The notes beneath the pieces were generated by a model. It did no database searches. It was not told the DNA's origin and worked only from the letters and a program-made list of their open reading frames with translations. Positions 1 to 12,200 of a stretch of 64,000 nucleotides of DNA are shown piece after piece. This stretch comes from Carposina sasakii. Taxonomy: Eukaryota; Arthropoda; Insecta; Lepidoptera; Carposinidae. The stretch lies in the NCBI GenBank assembly GCA_014607495.2, contig CP053150.1:6034495-6098494 (forward strand), read 5' to 3'. A program made the position numbers and the translations under genes. Numbering within the stretch: the first letter of the stretch is position 1; each line of letters starts with the position of its first letter.

Positions 1-732
1 TGTTAGTGTGTTTGTAATTGAACTCCTTCTAAACGGCTGGACCGATTTTAATGAAATTTTTTGTGTGTATTCAAGTGGGTTCGAGAATTGTTTAGATTCA
101 CAATTCGGTCAACGACATTTTGTTTTTTCTGCAGTCCACGCGGACGGAGTTCAAAAACATTGTTCAGTTGACCGAATTGTGAATCTAAACCATCCTCGAA
201 CCTACTTGAACACATATAAAAAATTTCATCAAAATCTGTCTAGCCGTTTAAAAGGAAATCCATTACAAAAGCTATTCTAGAAGATTTATTTATATAAGGA
301 AAAGGAAACATTTCTGAGATACCATCTACCGGGCGTAACTGAAACTAAAGTATATTTTTGAATATTTGACATAGCGACTGCACCGCAGTCTGCCGGATCC
401 TATGAAAAAAGTTCTAACATAAACAACAATATAAATCTTCTTTTCGTGTAGTTTTAATTGAACTCCTTCTAAACGGCTGGACTAATTTTGATGAAATTTT
501 GTGTATATGTTTAGGTGGGTTCGAGGATGGTTTAGCTTCACAATTCGGTAAACTAAATAATGTTTTTGAACTGTGGACTGCAGTGAAAACAAAATGTCGT
601 TGACCGAATCGTAAGTCGAAACCATTCTCGAACCCACTTGAACACACACACAAAATTTCATCAAAATAAGTGGAGCCGTTTAGAGGGAAATCCATTACAA
701 ACACACGAACAGAAGATTTTTATATATAAAGA
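1..732 (-). mobile_element. Non-autonomous Helitron-like element with two palindromic modules (runs off the left edge)
   Basis: Read on the - strand, the element starts with TC at position 732 (TCTTTATATATAAAAATCTT) directly after AAA, as expected for a Helitron 5' end inserted between A and T. It holds two foldback modules of about 275-300 bp (roughly 433-728 and 1-275). In each, the two arms are near reverse complements meeting at a short GTGGACTGCAG-type centre. They are joined by a unique spacer at about 276-432. The same module-spacer-module order occurs in the opposite orientation at 28852-29513, where both ends are present. The 3' end lies outside the window. The ORFs across the arms arise from the inverted repeats and I do not regard them as genes. 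Superfamily assignment is inference. Confidence 0.65.
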
Positions 733-918
733 TTTATCTGTCTTACAATCCGATTAATGATCCGTTGTCCCGGTAGGTACGATCATTCGAAGATCAGTCG
801 AAGGATTATAGCCATGTATCGTAGCGCACCTATATATTCTGTAATGCACCTATGCATTGATCAATGAGAATTTGAGAATTGTACGATTATGTGATTTAAC
901 ATTAATTTAATCTTATAG
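733..918. other. Intron or upstream sequence of the ERICH6-like gene
   Basis: AT-rich non-coding sequence ending in a pyrimidine-rich acceptor (TTTAATCTTATAG) at 918. No exon or repeat is recognised. Upstream exons of the following gene must lie in this stretch, inside the Helitron, or beyond the left edge. Confidence 0.4.
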
Positions 919-1999
919 AAACAAATGCTCTGCAACGCTTCGTAGTATACAGCAGCGGTGAGCCAGACGACCGGGGAAGACCTCACCCTGTAACGATATT
1001 AGCTACTTTTGATTACTTGGGAAATGGCATTGTCTTCGACCATTCTGGGAAAATACGGTAAGTTAAAGATATTAGGCTAATCTCAAGAACTATGTACTGG
1101 TTCGAAAAGAAAATTGGTATTCTGTTGTAGGTACAGTCGAGACATTTATTCCGGAAAATTATTTTGGCGGTTGTCCTAGAGTCGCGGGCATCCATTGCCA
1201 GTTGTTACCGATAAACTCAATTTAGGGTTTTAGTAAACCTCGCTATTCTTTGCATGTTATGTATCACTATTAAAAATTAAATTATTTTAGGCTCAAATAT
1301 AATCAAACCGAAGGCGTTATTCTCGACCGAAGCTTGGGACCTGTGTCGCACTGGAAGTGGCACACGCTCAACGACCCCCCAGTGTTACAGCAAGTCATGA
1401 TAGACACGCAAATGTCGTACAAAGATCCCGACATACTGAAACTGGGCGGAAGCCAAGACGACAAAACAAGACCAGACAATGAGGAAATGCTCGCCATAGA
1501 GTTCGATAACTTCATTAAAGAAAAAAGCAAGAAACTGTCTCAAAAATTCAAACCGTTCCAAATTAAGATGAAGGCTCTAAAAATCAATGAATACTTCTCA
1601 TTGAAGGTACTGGATCAGGCGAACGTTTACCTGATCTACCGCGACGGTACCACCAATATAAAACTGAATATTGGCATGGTTTTGGACCACCAGGAGATTG
1701 TCGACACGGATACTGCGGAAGTGGGCGAGGTGTCGAACAGTTTGGAGCGGTTACCGGCTAAGACCGCCAGTTTGGAGACGTTGCAGGCAAAGGTAGCGAC
1801 AGCGCAGCGCCTGGCGCGGCTGCGGGGCGAGCGCGAGGGCCGCCTGAGGCCGTCCGTGCCCGCCGCCAGCATCGACAAACTCACGGCCCCCGCCTCGAAG
1901 CCCCTGCACACACAGGCCCTACCATCCGTCTGCAGGTCCCGACCGTATTGCTGTCGAAAACCTTCCATGAACGTGTATTGTGAAAATCGTCTTATTTAA
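919..1999 (+). CDS. FAM194-domain (ERICH6-like) protein, C-terminal two exons
   Basis: Two exons are supported. One is 919-1057 (acceptor TCTTATAG, donor CG/GTAAGTT). The other is 1291-1999 (acceptor ATTATTTTAG, stop TAA at 1997-1999). The split codon CG/G restores an Arg and the frame runs through. The product contains FVVYSSGEPDDRG, LGNGIVFDHSGKIR, GPVSHWKWH and FKPFQIKMKALKINEYFSLK. This order matches the FAM194 C-terminal domain of glutamate-rich protein 6 and its relatives: a turn-rich beta region, then a WxW motif, then a conserved KxNxYxxxK stretch. The tail after about codon 150 of the last exon is Ala/Arg-rich and looks poorly conserved. The 5' part of the gene is not visible. The molecular function of this family is not established. 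Family membership comes from remembered motifs, not a search. Confidence 0.75.
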
Positions 2000-2191
2000 G
2001 TTATTGACTGCCTTCAAGTTTAACCAAGTTGTTCACCTAATCTTAATCGTATGGTGCCGTAGGTAAGTCTAGTCTGTAACTAATGTGTAATTTTAATCAG
2101 CCTAAATCTTTTTGTTACCTATTTACGTTCGAAGCACAATCAACGCATCGACCGGGGACCACTTCTTGTAATACATTAATTTTATTGTGTA

Positions 2192-2197
2192 AATAAA
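2192..2197 (+). terminator. Poly(A) signal AATAAA of the ERICH6-like gene
   Basis: Canonical AATAAA about 190 bp after the stop codon at 1999. It is followed by TTTAATTTG and then T-rich sequence, giving a normal-length 3' UTR. Confidence 0.6.
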
Positions 2198-2417
2198 GTT
2201 TAATTTGAAAAATTATATTACCTTCATTATGTATTTACTTTTGTACGTTATCTAGTTGTTGTTGATGCATGAGCCAGTGTAGTGGCATATGTGTAGATAG
2301 GATATTATTGTAACGAAATATGTATTATGTATATTGTCATTTTAGAAAATACCTACATATTATGAAATCGTTGTTATTTTGATACTGTTTAGTCCTTGTC
2401 CAATGCAAAAACAATAC

Positions 2418-2682
2418 AGGGTGTATCAAAAGGGGTATGTTAAGCGAAAAGCTATGTAAACAGCCCACTATAGGAAACCTATTTCCAAAATTTGAGACTC
2501 GAAATCACATGTTTATTTTTCGAGATTGTATGAACATTCCTGAGTTGTTTAGGAATTCTCCATACTATCTGGAAAAATAAACATATGATTTCGAGTCTGA
2601 AATTTTGTGGATAGTTTCTCTATAGCTTAGTGGGCTGTTTACATAGCTTTTCGCTTAACATACCCTTTCTGTTACACTTGTA
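2418..2682. mobile_element. Palindromic (foldback) MITE
   Basis: Two arms of about 110 bp are near reverse complements. The left arm runs from GGGTATGTTAAGCGAAAAGC through GAGACTCGAAATCA. The right arm runs from TGATTTCGAGTCTGAAATTT to GCTTTTCGCTTAACATACCC. The outer ends read ACAGGGTGTA and, inverted, AAGTGTAACAG. A one-arm relative lies at about 60225-60310. There is no coding content. Confidence 0.7.
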
Positions 2683-3298
2683 TATCGAGCCTTTCATACC
2701 CTTTAAATTAGTCTTTCAAAATGTTGTCAGTTCAAAAAGTTGTTTTTAATTCTGCCCTATTATCAATTGTTAAAAATATGTAAGTACCTACTGCTTATAT
2801 TTCATTTGTTAGTAGATGTCATTAAACATAAACGAAAATTACAATAATTCACAAATACACATTTACATAGAAAAAGATTTAATTAGTTTTAATTATGTAT
2901 GTACAGCATTATAAAGTAATATTTAAAATAATCAACTATGTATATAAAAGCAAACGTGATAATTTTTGTTAATGTAATTATTAACATAACAGGTTTTAAA
3001 TAATTTTCGAGTATGATCAAAACCAACATGGCGGCGTAAGAGTACAAAACTATACATCAATATCCTACCTACATATTCTATATTTATAGACAAATTGATG
3101 TTCATTAATTTAACTGAACCTGGCAACCCAATCTACCTAAAATTCTCACGGGATTGCAGAAAAATGGGATTAGGTTAAAGTCTTACAAAAATATACGCGG
3201 GCGAACTCATGGGCGGCCGCTAGTTTTATATTAATGTACTTTTCTTACGTGACCATGCTGTATTCTAACTCACATAATATACTTGTAACATAATAAAA
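2683..3298. other. Intergenic or 3' flank between convergent genes
   Basis: AT-rich sequence with no supported exon. It separates the ERICH6-like gene (+) from the RagC/D gene (-) and should hold the RagC/D 3' UTR. The segment at about 3195-3222 (GCGGGCGAACTC ... GGCGGCCGCTAG) resembles a + strand Helitron 3' terminus ending in CTAG. Confidence 0.35.
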
Positions 3299-6200
3299 TT
3301 ATACCAGTTGGGGCTTGCCTCTATCCGTGGAGTTTTCAGTAGAGTCGACCCCATTCGTCATCGACTCGGGGCTGATGGACTCAGCGCGGGCTTCCTCTAA
3401 AGCACTCCTGCACTTGTTGCGAAGTTCGAACACTTGCGTTATGGCGTCCCGGAAGCATAAGAAGTTGTAGTCAATAACACCTGTAATCATTTTAATAAGA
3501 TTAAAGTATCCCTGCTATGCTAAAAGTGGCTTTGGGACCTCGATCCTGGAGTTCTGTATACCCCATGTCGGGAACACAGTTAAAGTAGGTAGTACCTATA
3601 TGGGGTATGCAAGTTCCTTTCAGAATTATAAAATTATTAATAAAGAAATGGAAAAAATTCTTCACCCGAGTGGGAATCGAACCCATGACCACTGCATACC
3701 TTTTAGAATGTAAACAATGTTGATACAAAGTGTCTATACCTGCTCAAGTAGCATAACCTGCGAAACACGATATGATAAACCGATTTATCGACATTTAGCC
3801 TGTCAAAATACGATAAATATAGCCACCATGTTGAATTTTGTATAGAGACGATACAATATCGTACGATACGATATCCACGATGCGTGGTCATGCTAGGGGG
3901 GCAGAGCAGCTAGTAAATTATACTTACATTTAAATTTTAGTCACAAGTACAATATTATTTCATTATAGCAAAGAAAATTTGTTGCTATAACTACTGCTAC
4001 ATAGAATACAAATAATTCTGATAAAACAAGAAGATATTTTCATCTCACCTTGTTTCTGGAAATTCTCTTCACGCAGTATACACACGAGTGCCAAGAACTT
4101 GTTAACTTCTCTCAAATACAGGACTGTTCCGTTGTTTAACTTTATTAGACTGGAACTCTGGTTGTTAAATGTGTTTGTTTCACCTTCTTCTACTATACTG
4201 TAAGTGAAAAACAAATACAAGTATTAATTAAAGAGACTGTATGAATACTGAATGTATTTCAATAAAAATATTGTTAAAAGTTCTCAAAGAAATTATTCTC
4301 TGTGAATGTGAAGTATTAACATCTTCAAAGTTTGTGTGGCCATTACAAAGATTTCACTTTTTTTTCATTTCACAATTGGTATTAGTCCACCATAATATTT
4401 CCACTAAGGGACAAAAGTAGATCCATTTCTACTGCCATTATAAAATAATACAAGGCTATTTCCTCTGATTATAACAACAATTACACAGGAAACTGAAAAA
4501 CTGAAAGCCGAAAACACAATACTGAAATCCAAAATAAAGAACCTAGAAGCGGAGTCTAAAAAGAACAATGTTATTATTCATGGAATAGAAGAAAACGAAA
4601 ATTAACACCGAACTTTTGGAAACGGTTTTGAAAGTACTGAACAGCTTGGACAAAAATCAGGAAGGCGACAAGTGGAACAAGTGGGAAGTTAGTAAAGTTG
4701 AAAGGTTAGGAAAAAAGATTAAAATAACACTCACATTGGAATGGCGGAAGATGGAATTACTCAGAAATAGAAAGTCATACCCAGAAAACTTAAAGATAAG
4801 CGAAGATTTTACAAAAGAAATTCTGGAAGAAAGGAAGGCACTAATACCTAAATTGATAGAAGCGCGAAAGGCAGGAAAATATGCCATCCTGGAACAAGAT
4901 AAGCTTATTATAAAAGAAAAAAATGAACACAAAACAGAGAAAAGGAAAAGGTTACCATCCTCACCTCCCTCTACACCTCCAACCAGCTTTAGTAATCCCG
5001 AAAAGTAAGGCAAAATCAACCAGTCTGCCAAACAAACCAAAATCACCCACTCATTCCACTCACAGTCAAAAAACTAATAAACCCTGGCCACCGGACAAGA
5101 ATAAAACCAAATATTAATACAGAACTATCAAACAGTACAACTAAAGGAAAAACACACAAAAAAATAGACGGTCCCAATCCGGTTGATCCCCGTGGGATGC
5201 CAGATCAAAACCCCCCAACCAGAAGATTACAAAAAAGAAGATTAGAAAATTTCTACTTAGGAACACTCAACACTCTCACCTTAAGAACGGACGAATCATT
5301 AATTGAACTAGAGAATGCACTGAAGTCAATAAAGTGGGATATAATTGACCTAAGCGAAGTCAGACGGACAGAAGAAACAATAGAAGAACACAACGACTAT
5401 ATATTTCTGTATAAGGGAACCACTCCGGGTATGTATGGAGTGGGATTCTTGGTAAAGAAACAATATAAAATGTACATAGAAGATTTTATTGGTATCTCAG
5501 AAAGAATAGCACTACTAAATATTAAACTACCAAACCACGAGCCCATGTCTATTATACAAATATACGCGCCAACTGAAGTTGCTCAGAAAGAAACTAAAGA
5601 TGCATTCTACAATGAACTACATATATGGAACATTAGAATTAGCATACAAAACAACCATTGTCATGGGTGATTTTAACAGTAAGATCGGCGAACGACAACC
5701 TGGAGAAGAAATGATAGGGCCATTTACATCAGGAAAACGTAATAATAATGGAAGGAGACTCTTAAGTATGGCATCAACATTCAATCGCAAAATAATTAAC
5801 ACACTATATAAGAAGAGACCCAATACAAAATGGACATGGTCATCACCAAATGGAGAAATAAAAAACGAAATAGATTTCATACTTACAAACAAACCACGCC
5901 TCTTTCTAAATGTCGCTACAGTTACAAAACTCAATTTCAACACCAATCACCGCATGCTTAGAGCCAAAATGCTTCAATCCAAACCTAAAACCTCCAGGAC
6001 GCACATTAAACCAAGAACAAAGGAAGTATACACACCTATTTCAGAAAGAGTTTTAAAACCTCTCAAAGAAAAACTTAGCAAAATAAATGAGATCCAAACA
6101 GTACAAGAAAACTATGATATATTGGAAGAAGTGTTGGAACAGGTATCAACAAACTTATCGAGCCAATCAAGGAAGAGTGACAAACTAGGAGTCGAAGCAA

Positions 6201-9200
6201 CAGATCTTATCCTAAAAAGAGAAATCCTACTGAAAAACAAAAAGGCTAATAGAAAAGAAATCACTAAAATAAACAAGGAAATTAATATAAAAATCAAAAA
6301 ACATAGAAGGGAAAGAAGGACAAAAATGTTACATTATTACATACAGAAATCTGGCGGAGTAAAGAAAGCCATGAAAGAACTGAAAGAGACCTCAAATTGG
6401 ATGCCGAGTATTAAAGATAGAAAGTCGCATAAACCTGTCACGAAACGCCCTAAAATAATAGAAATAGCTACCAATTTCTTTCGAGACTTATACGAGGATT
6501 CTAAACAATGTTCAGAAGAAACCCTATCATTTCCAAGACAACACATGGATAGAGAAGAAGTTTTGCCTGTGCTCGAGGTTGAAGTGGACAAAGCTATAAA
6601 GACACAAAAACATGACAAGGCACCTGGTAGTGATGGAATCTCTAACGAACTTCTAAAAGGACTTATACCACACATCACACCGATTGTAACAAAACTGTTC
6701 AATGACTTACTCGACAAGGAGGAAATTCCAATCCAATGGACCAAGTCTACTATCATCCTACTCCACAAAAAAGGCGACAGAAATGAAATTAACAACTACC
6801 GCCCTATAAGCCTAATGTCTAATCTATTAGTAGGGGAGCCCAAGCGGGGATTTTTGAAGTTACTCGAGCGTGTCAGAAAATTATGTAGGGAGAATCCTTG
6901 CATAATGTAATGTACCCTTACCACATATGAACCCTTAATATGGTGGTGTACGTTGAGGGGAACCCGTCAGATTAGTAAAAAAAAATCGATCCTCCGAAAA
7001 ACTCGAGCGCGTCAGATTAAGAGAGGGTAAGTTAATTACAGTGAGATAAGTGTATATTTCAATAATCTGACGATTTGAATGTGACATTAAGAAATAAACA
7101 AGTCACAAAGTTGTAAAAAAAAAACGATACCTCGAAATACTCGAGCGTGATTAATTTTTTTTTTATTTTAAAGATAATAGTGTCAGGATTGTAAAAAAAT
7201 AATAATCTGACGTTTTAAATGGGGTAATGTTTATTAATTTGTCGAAAAAAGGTGGAGCGTACAGCGGCAGAGAGCTGTGGTTCCCCCACGCTGCGCCTAA
7301 CTTTCGTTCTCACTCATTCTTTATCTCTTACTCTCTCGCACCGTCACAACTACGCCATGTTGTCATCTCAACTTAGTGATGGGCAAATGGAAAAAAAATA
7401 TCGATATTTATCGTATCGATATTTTTCAAATATATCGATATATATCACCCAAGAAATATCGATATTTCGATATATCGATATTTTTTGCCCAATTTGCAAT
7501 TATTTATAAAGATTGCCAAAATTATCGCTAACTTCCATACAGCAGACATGACATTTAACATAAATACAACTCACACAAAAAAAATAACAATAAGCTACGC
7601 TTAGTTTACTCGTGACAACACAACAAAACAACGTTCGTACCAACACTCTAAACTAAAATGCAGTCAGTCCAGTGCAGTGATACCAACCAAACCAACAAGC
7701 AATGTCATTGTCATAGACAAACAAGTCATAGAGTGTAATTTTTGTTTGTGTTTGAAGCAAAGAAACTAAACCCATACAGCCTACTGCATATTTTCTAAAT
7801 TTAAGAAATCGGATTGGTCAAAAACATGATGTGACGCATGAGCAGACGCCAGACAGCAGAGCTTTAAAAATATATCGATTTTGATATCTGCCGGGCTAGC
7901 ACGACCACGATAAGTAGATATACGATAAAGGATTTCGTATCGTATCTATACCACCATAATTATCGATTTCGCGAACATGACCAATGGAACAATACGTTAC
8001 GTTAAGATTTATCCCATGTTACAATACGATAAGGCGCGAGATAAGTTAAACAAATGTTTCTAGAGTCAAAAATTTTTTTTTTCTTTTTTTCAATTGATCA
8101 TTCTTTTTTTTTCTTTTTTCCTTTTTGACATCAGATGTCATGTTAACTGCTCTAACATGACCAGCGAAACACAATACGATAAACCTATTTATCGACTAGC
8201 TGTCAAAATACGATAGATATTAGCCGCCATTTTGAATGTTATCGATACCAATTTCTAATCATTTAATTTTACCTTTGACCTACCTATGTAAACTAAAAAC
8301 GAGTAAACTAAAACACTAAATTAAAAATATTAAGTTTGGAGCATATCACTGAAAACCTATCGAACCAAAGAATATAATAGGTATTTTCGATTTCTCTAAC
8401 CTATCTACGCTTATCGCGTCTTACAATGTTCATCGATAACAATATCTTGAATTGATGTCAAAATTCGATATTTTTAACATCAAAATACGGTCATGTTCGG
8501 CGCTATCGATAGTAACCGATGGACATGCTCGCATTTTATCTATCGTATCGTATCGTTCCGTGTAACGTTACCGGCATGGTTACGTTCGCTGTATCGATAA
8601 AATTCTTCATGGCGGCTATATTTATCGTATATTGACAGCTAGGTATCGATAACTTGACTTATCATATCGTGTATCGTTGGCCGTGCTAGCCGGGCTGAAA
8701 ATAAATATCGAAAATTGATATATCGCAGGAAAAAATATCGCTAATTTATATCGATATTTTTCTGAAAAAATATCGATATTTTGATATATCGATATTTTTT
8801 TACCAACCCTATCTCAGCTGATCACAATAGCGTGCTCGTGTTTAGTAGACGCTTGCGTTTGTTAGTGCTGTTTTCAATTTATTTTGTACGAATTTCATGC
8901 GATTAGTTATACATTTATTACAATATTTAATAATTGTAATTCCTTGTATCGAATTTTAAATCAATAAATTATAAAATATAAATATGAACATGTGTATATG
9001 ATCCTTTCATTCATCTGTGAAGAAAGCACAGCAAGAATTTCCCTTAAAAATGGTCAGATTAGCTATATCCCTCCATATAATTGTCAGATTATGATTCAGG
9101 AGGACAGTAACATCAAATTGATCCCCCTGCAGAAAAATCTGACGCGCTGGAGTATTTCAAGGTCACCATTTTTTTTTACATATTAAAAAATTAATTATGA

Positions 9201-12200
9201 CTGAACGCCTCGTGCAAATCGTCAGTCATTTGAATAGTACACTTTTTAGGGTTTACTTAACACTCACTTTGAATATCTGACACGCTCGAATAACTTTTTT
9301 TTTTTTTTTTTCAACCACTCGTTCTGGCCGCCCCCCTTCAATTAATTGTCAGATTAATGTCTAATAGTTATGAGTAATATAAAGCGCATATGTACTATAA
9401 ATGACTGACGCGCTCGAGTATTTCCATATGACGATTTTTTTTTACATTTTTAAACAAGTGTACACGGTAAACCCCCCACTAAAATAGAAAATGCAACATA
9501 AACTTTTTTTTCCTCATAACATAATCTGTAGAATCCACTAAGTCCCCATGACGCTCGAGTAACTGCAAATTTAGCATCTCGGGCTCCCCTACTAATACAA
9601 AATATTCTCAAAAATTATTCTACACAGAATCTCAATAACTCTTGATGACAACCATCCAAAAGAGCAGGCCGGGTTCCGAAGTGAATTCTCTACTATTGAT
9701 CACATTCACACTATAAAACAAATAATAGAAAAGAGCAATGAATACAACAAAAAATATTACTTACCATTTATTGATTATAATAAAGCTTTTGATTCTCTGA
9801 AACACAACAAAATATGGGAAGCCCTTCTGGCTCAGGGTGTCCATCCAAAGTACATTAACATTATTAAGGAAATTTACAGAAAATCTACAGCAAAGATACA
9901 AACTGAAAGATCAGGGAAAGAATTTAATGTGATGAAAGGCGTAAGGCAGGGTGACCCATTATCTCCAAAGCTGTTTTCAGCGGTGTTGGAGTGTTGGAGC
10001 ATATATTTAGGAAATTACCCTGGGAGAATTATGGCCTAAACATCAACGGGGTTAAACTAAATCATCTAAGATTCGCAGACGACCTCATTTTACTCACCGA
10101 AAACCCATTACACCTCGAGATTATGCTCCAGCAATTGGCAGGAGAAAGCATGGCAGTGGGCCTCACAATGAATACGGAGAAGACAAAAATAATCACAAAC
10201 AACGATCATGTGACCATCAGAGTAAATGAAAGTCCAATAGATTATGTAGAACATTATACATATTTAGGCCAAATTATCGCTCCAGTAAGTGAGATGCAGA
10301 AAGAAGTTGAAACCCGAGTTTGCAACTCATGGAAGAAGTACTGGTCGTTAAAAGAAATCATGAAAAACCCACACATGTCATTAAGAGATAAAAGAAAAGT
10401 ATTTAATATCTCTATCTTGCCATGTCTAACATATGGTTGCCAGACTTGGGCCCTTACCAGCAAGCAAATAAAAACACTTCAAGTATGCCAAAACAACATG
10501 GCGAGAAGTATGCTAAATATTAAACTTAAGGACAAGATAAAACTGACAGACATAAGAGAGAAAACTAAATTAATAAATGTGACTTGGGCAGTAAACAAAC
10601 TAAAGTGGAAATGGACTGGACACATGATAAGGAGTCAGAAAGACAAATGGTCTAAGGACATAACAATGTGGTATCCCCGGGATGGAAAACGGAACAAAGG
10701 GAAACAAAGAGTAAGATGGGAGGATGAAATGAGAAAGGTAGCGGGAGGTACTTGGAGGAGATGTGCCATGGACAGGAAGAAGTGGAGAATTCTGGGGGAG
10801 GCCTTTGCCAAAGGGCAAGCTGACAAAGAAGAGTAAATCATTAATTGTAAAATATATAAGTAAATTCATGTCAGAGGAAGGGCTAAAATAAATAAATAAT
10901 TTCCTCTGATGGAAATATTTTAATACCAACTCAAGTTGTTAGTTTCAAATAAACTTACCCATATATACATGAAATGTCAATGACAACATCAATCATATCA
11001 CAGCATAATTCATAACTCTGCATGTCCACTGGGGAACTGTCAGTTGCTATATAAATTTTTGAAACTACATCAAAAAGAAATGCTTTTTCAATACCAGAGT
11101 TCTGAAATAAAAATATTAATACTAAAACAACTTTAAGCTAAGATTCTTTTATTTCTTATCTATGACAATAATATTTTTTCTGTTATATTTTAAAAAGACA
11201 ACTTTTTAAATGACCAATAAGGTAATAAACTTCAAATAGTGTTAATTAATTGTAGATTAGTACAAACATAAAATTTGTCTAGGTTAGAGTAATTTATGTA
11301 AGTATTTCTTGTATAGTAGGGGTATAGAAAAAGTTATTTAAGTTTATATTACACCTATATCATGTTGATTCTTCATGTCCATTATCATGTTTTTGTTTTA
11401 AATAAAAAATATTTTAAAAAATGGGCCTGATTGGCCTAATCATTATGCATACTTGTATGTAAGAGACAAATAAAATTTTACTTACAGAAATGAGTATATT
11501 TAACAGATTTTCTAAGGTTGGAAGCTGTGGGATTAGTTTTTGTACTACTTTACTGAAGGCTTCAAAAATGGAGTGATCGTAGATGGAGGTTAAATGGAAT
11601 GACAAATGCACATGCTCCAATCCAGCCTCAGCAAGATCTTCAGTTGCCCTGTGATGAATCTCTCTTTGAGATTCCATTTTGTAATCATCATTGAGCCCAT
11701 CAACCTGAGAACAAAATTATGACACATAATTTATTTCATTCACATTCCAGTAATTTAAATATCCATGAAGTTTGTTCTTAATGGCCTGACAAAAGCAGCT
11801 GGACCGTAGCTAATACAATATTACTGACAACAATAGCTGGGATAAATAGATCTTGATAATATTTGGTTTGCAGGTAAATAGATATTAAAATATGGGCTAC
11901 TAACTTTATTCCTAGAAAAAAGCTACTATTATAATATGTTTAGATGCTTAGTTCTTACATTGCATGATTAATAATGATTATCATTATTAAAACAGTGGCT
12001 ATGTTCAAAACAAACATAAGGACAAAGGGAAAAGCATTATTGGCCCAAATCTAATAACTAATGTTTTGAATAATGTAAGCAATAAATATTTGTTTTGTCA
12101 GAAATACCAAGTACTAAATAATATCTGCAGAGAGTATATGTATAGGTACTTACTTTGTGAATAAACACTTCAAACTTTATGTTGTTATTTACTCTGTAGG

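Larger units (their letters stand above)
6833..9589. mobile_element. Unclassified TIR DNA transposon inside the LINE (2757 bp)
   Basis: The termini are inverted: GGGGAGCCCAAG at the left and, read inverted, GGGGAGCCCGAG at the right. TA is present on both sides (6831-6832 and 9590-9591) and the LINE reading resumes beyond it. The inversion extends outward to TATTAGTAGGGGAGCCC, so either the TIR is 17 bp or the target was the palindrome TATTAG-TA-CTAATA. Subterminal regions hold repeated TACTCGAGCGCGTCAG-type sites in mirrored orientation (left: 6861-6877, 7000-7018, 7138-7152; right: 9138-9155, 9275-9293, 9404-9420, 9549-9562). No transposase is left. More than half of the element is a later hAT-like insertion. 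Confidence 0.75.
4470..10898 (+). mobile_element. RTE-type LINE, interrupted, with 12-bp target duplication
   Basis: The element is flanked by a perfect 12-bp direct repeat, ATTTCCTCTGAT (4458-4469 and 10899-10910), and ends in an AATA-type simple tail, both typical of RTE-clade retrotransposition. Without the insertion at 6831-9589 it is about 3.7 kb. Contents in order are a coiled-coil ORF1-like part, an apurinic-type endonuclease, reverse transcriptase and a C-terminal region. It begins within coding sequence, so it is 5' truncated. Its orientation is opposite to the host RagC/D gene. It is dead: several frameshifts and an insertion between RT motifs. Confidence 0.88.

Noticed and set aside
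414..704. 96-codon ORF and its partners at the left edge
   Set aside because: Produced by the inverted arms of the Helitron foldback modules.
1636..1968. 110-codon - strand ORF
   Set aside because: Lies opposite the GC-rich last exon of the FAM194-domain gene and has no recognisable motif; antisense shadow.
4657..5046. 129-codon - strand ORF in the LINE
   Set aside because: Antisense shadow of the A-rich, lysine-rich LINE ORF1.
7380..7510. Possible replication origin or DREF-type regulatory array because of many ATCGATA motifs
   Set aside because: The motifs continue to the ends of a bounded hAT-like element with an 8-bp duplication, so transposon origin explains them better.
8992..9186. 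64-codon + strand ORF inside the TIR element
   Set aside because: Covers repeated subterminal motifs and a T-rich run; no protein-like composition.
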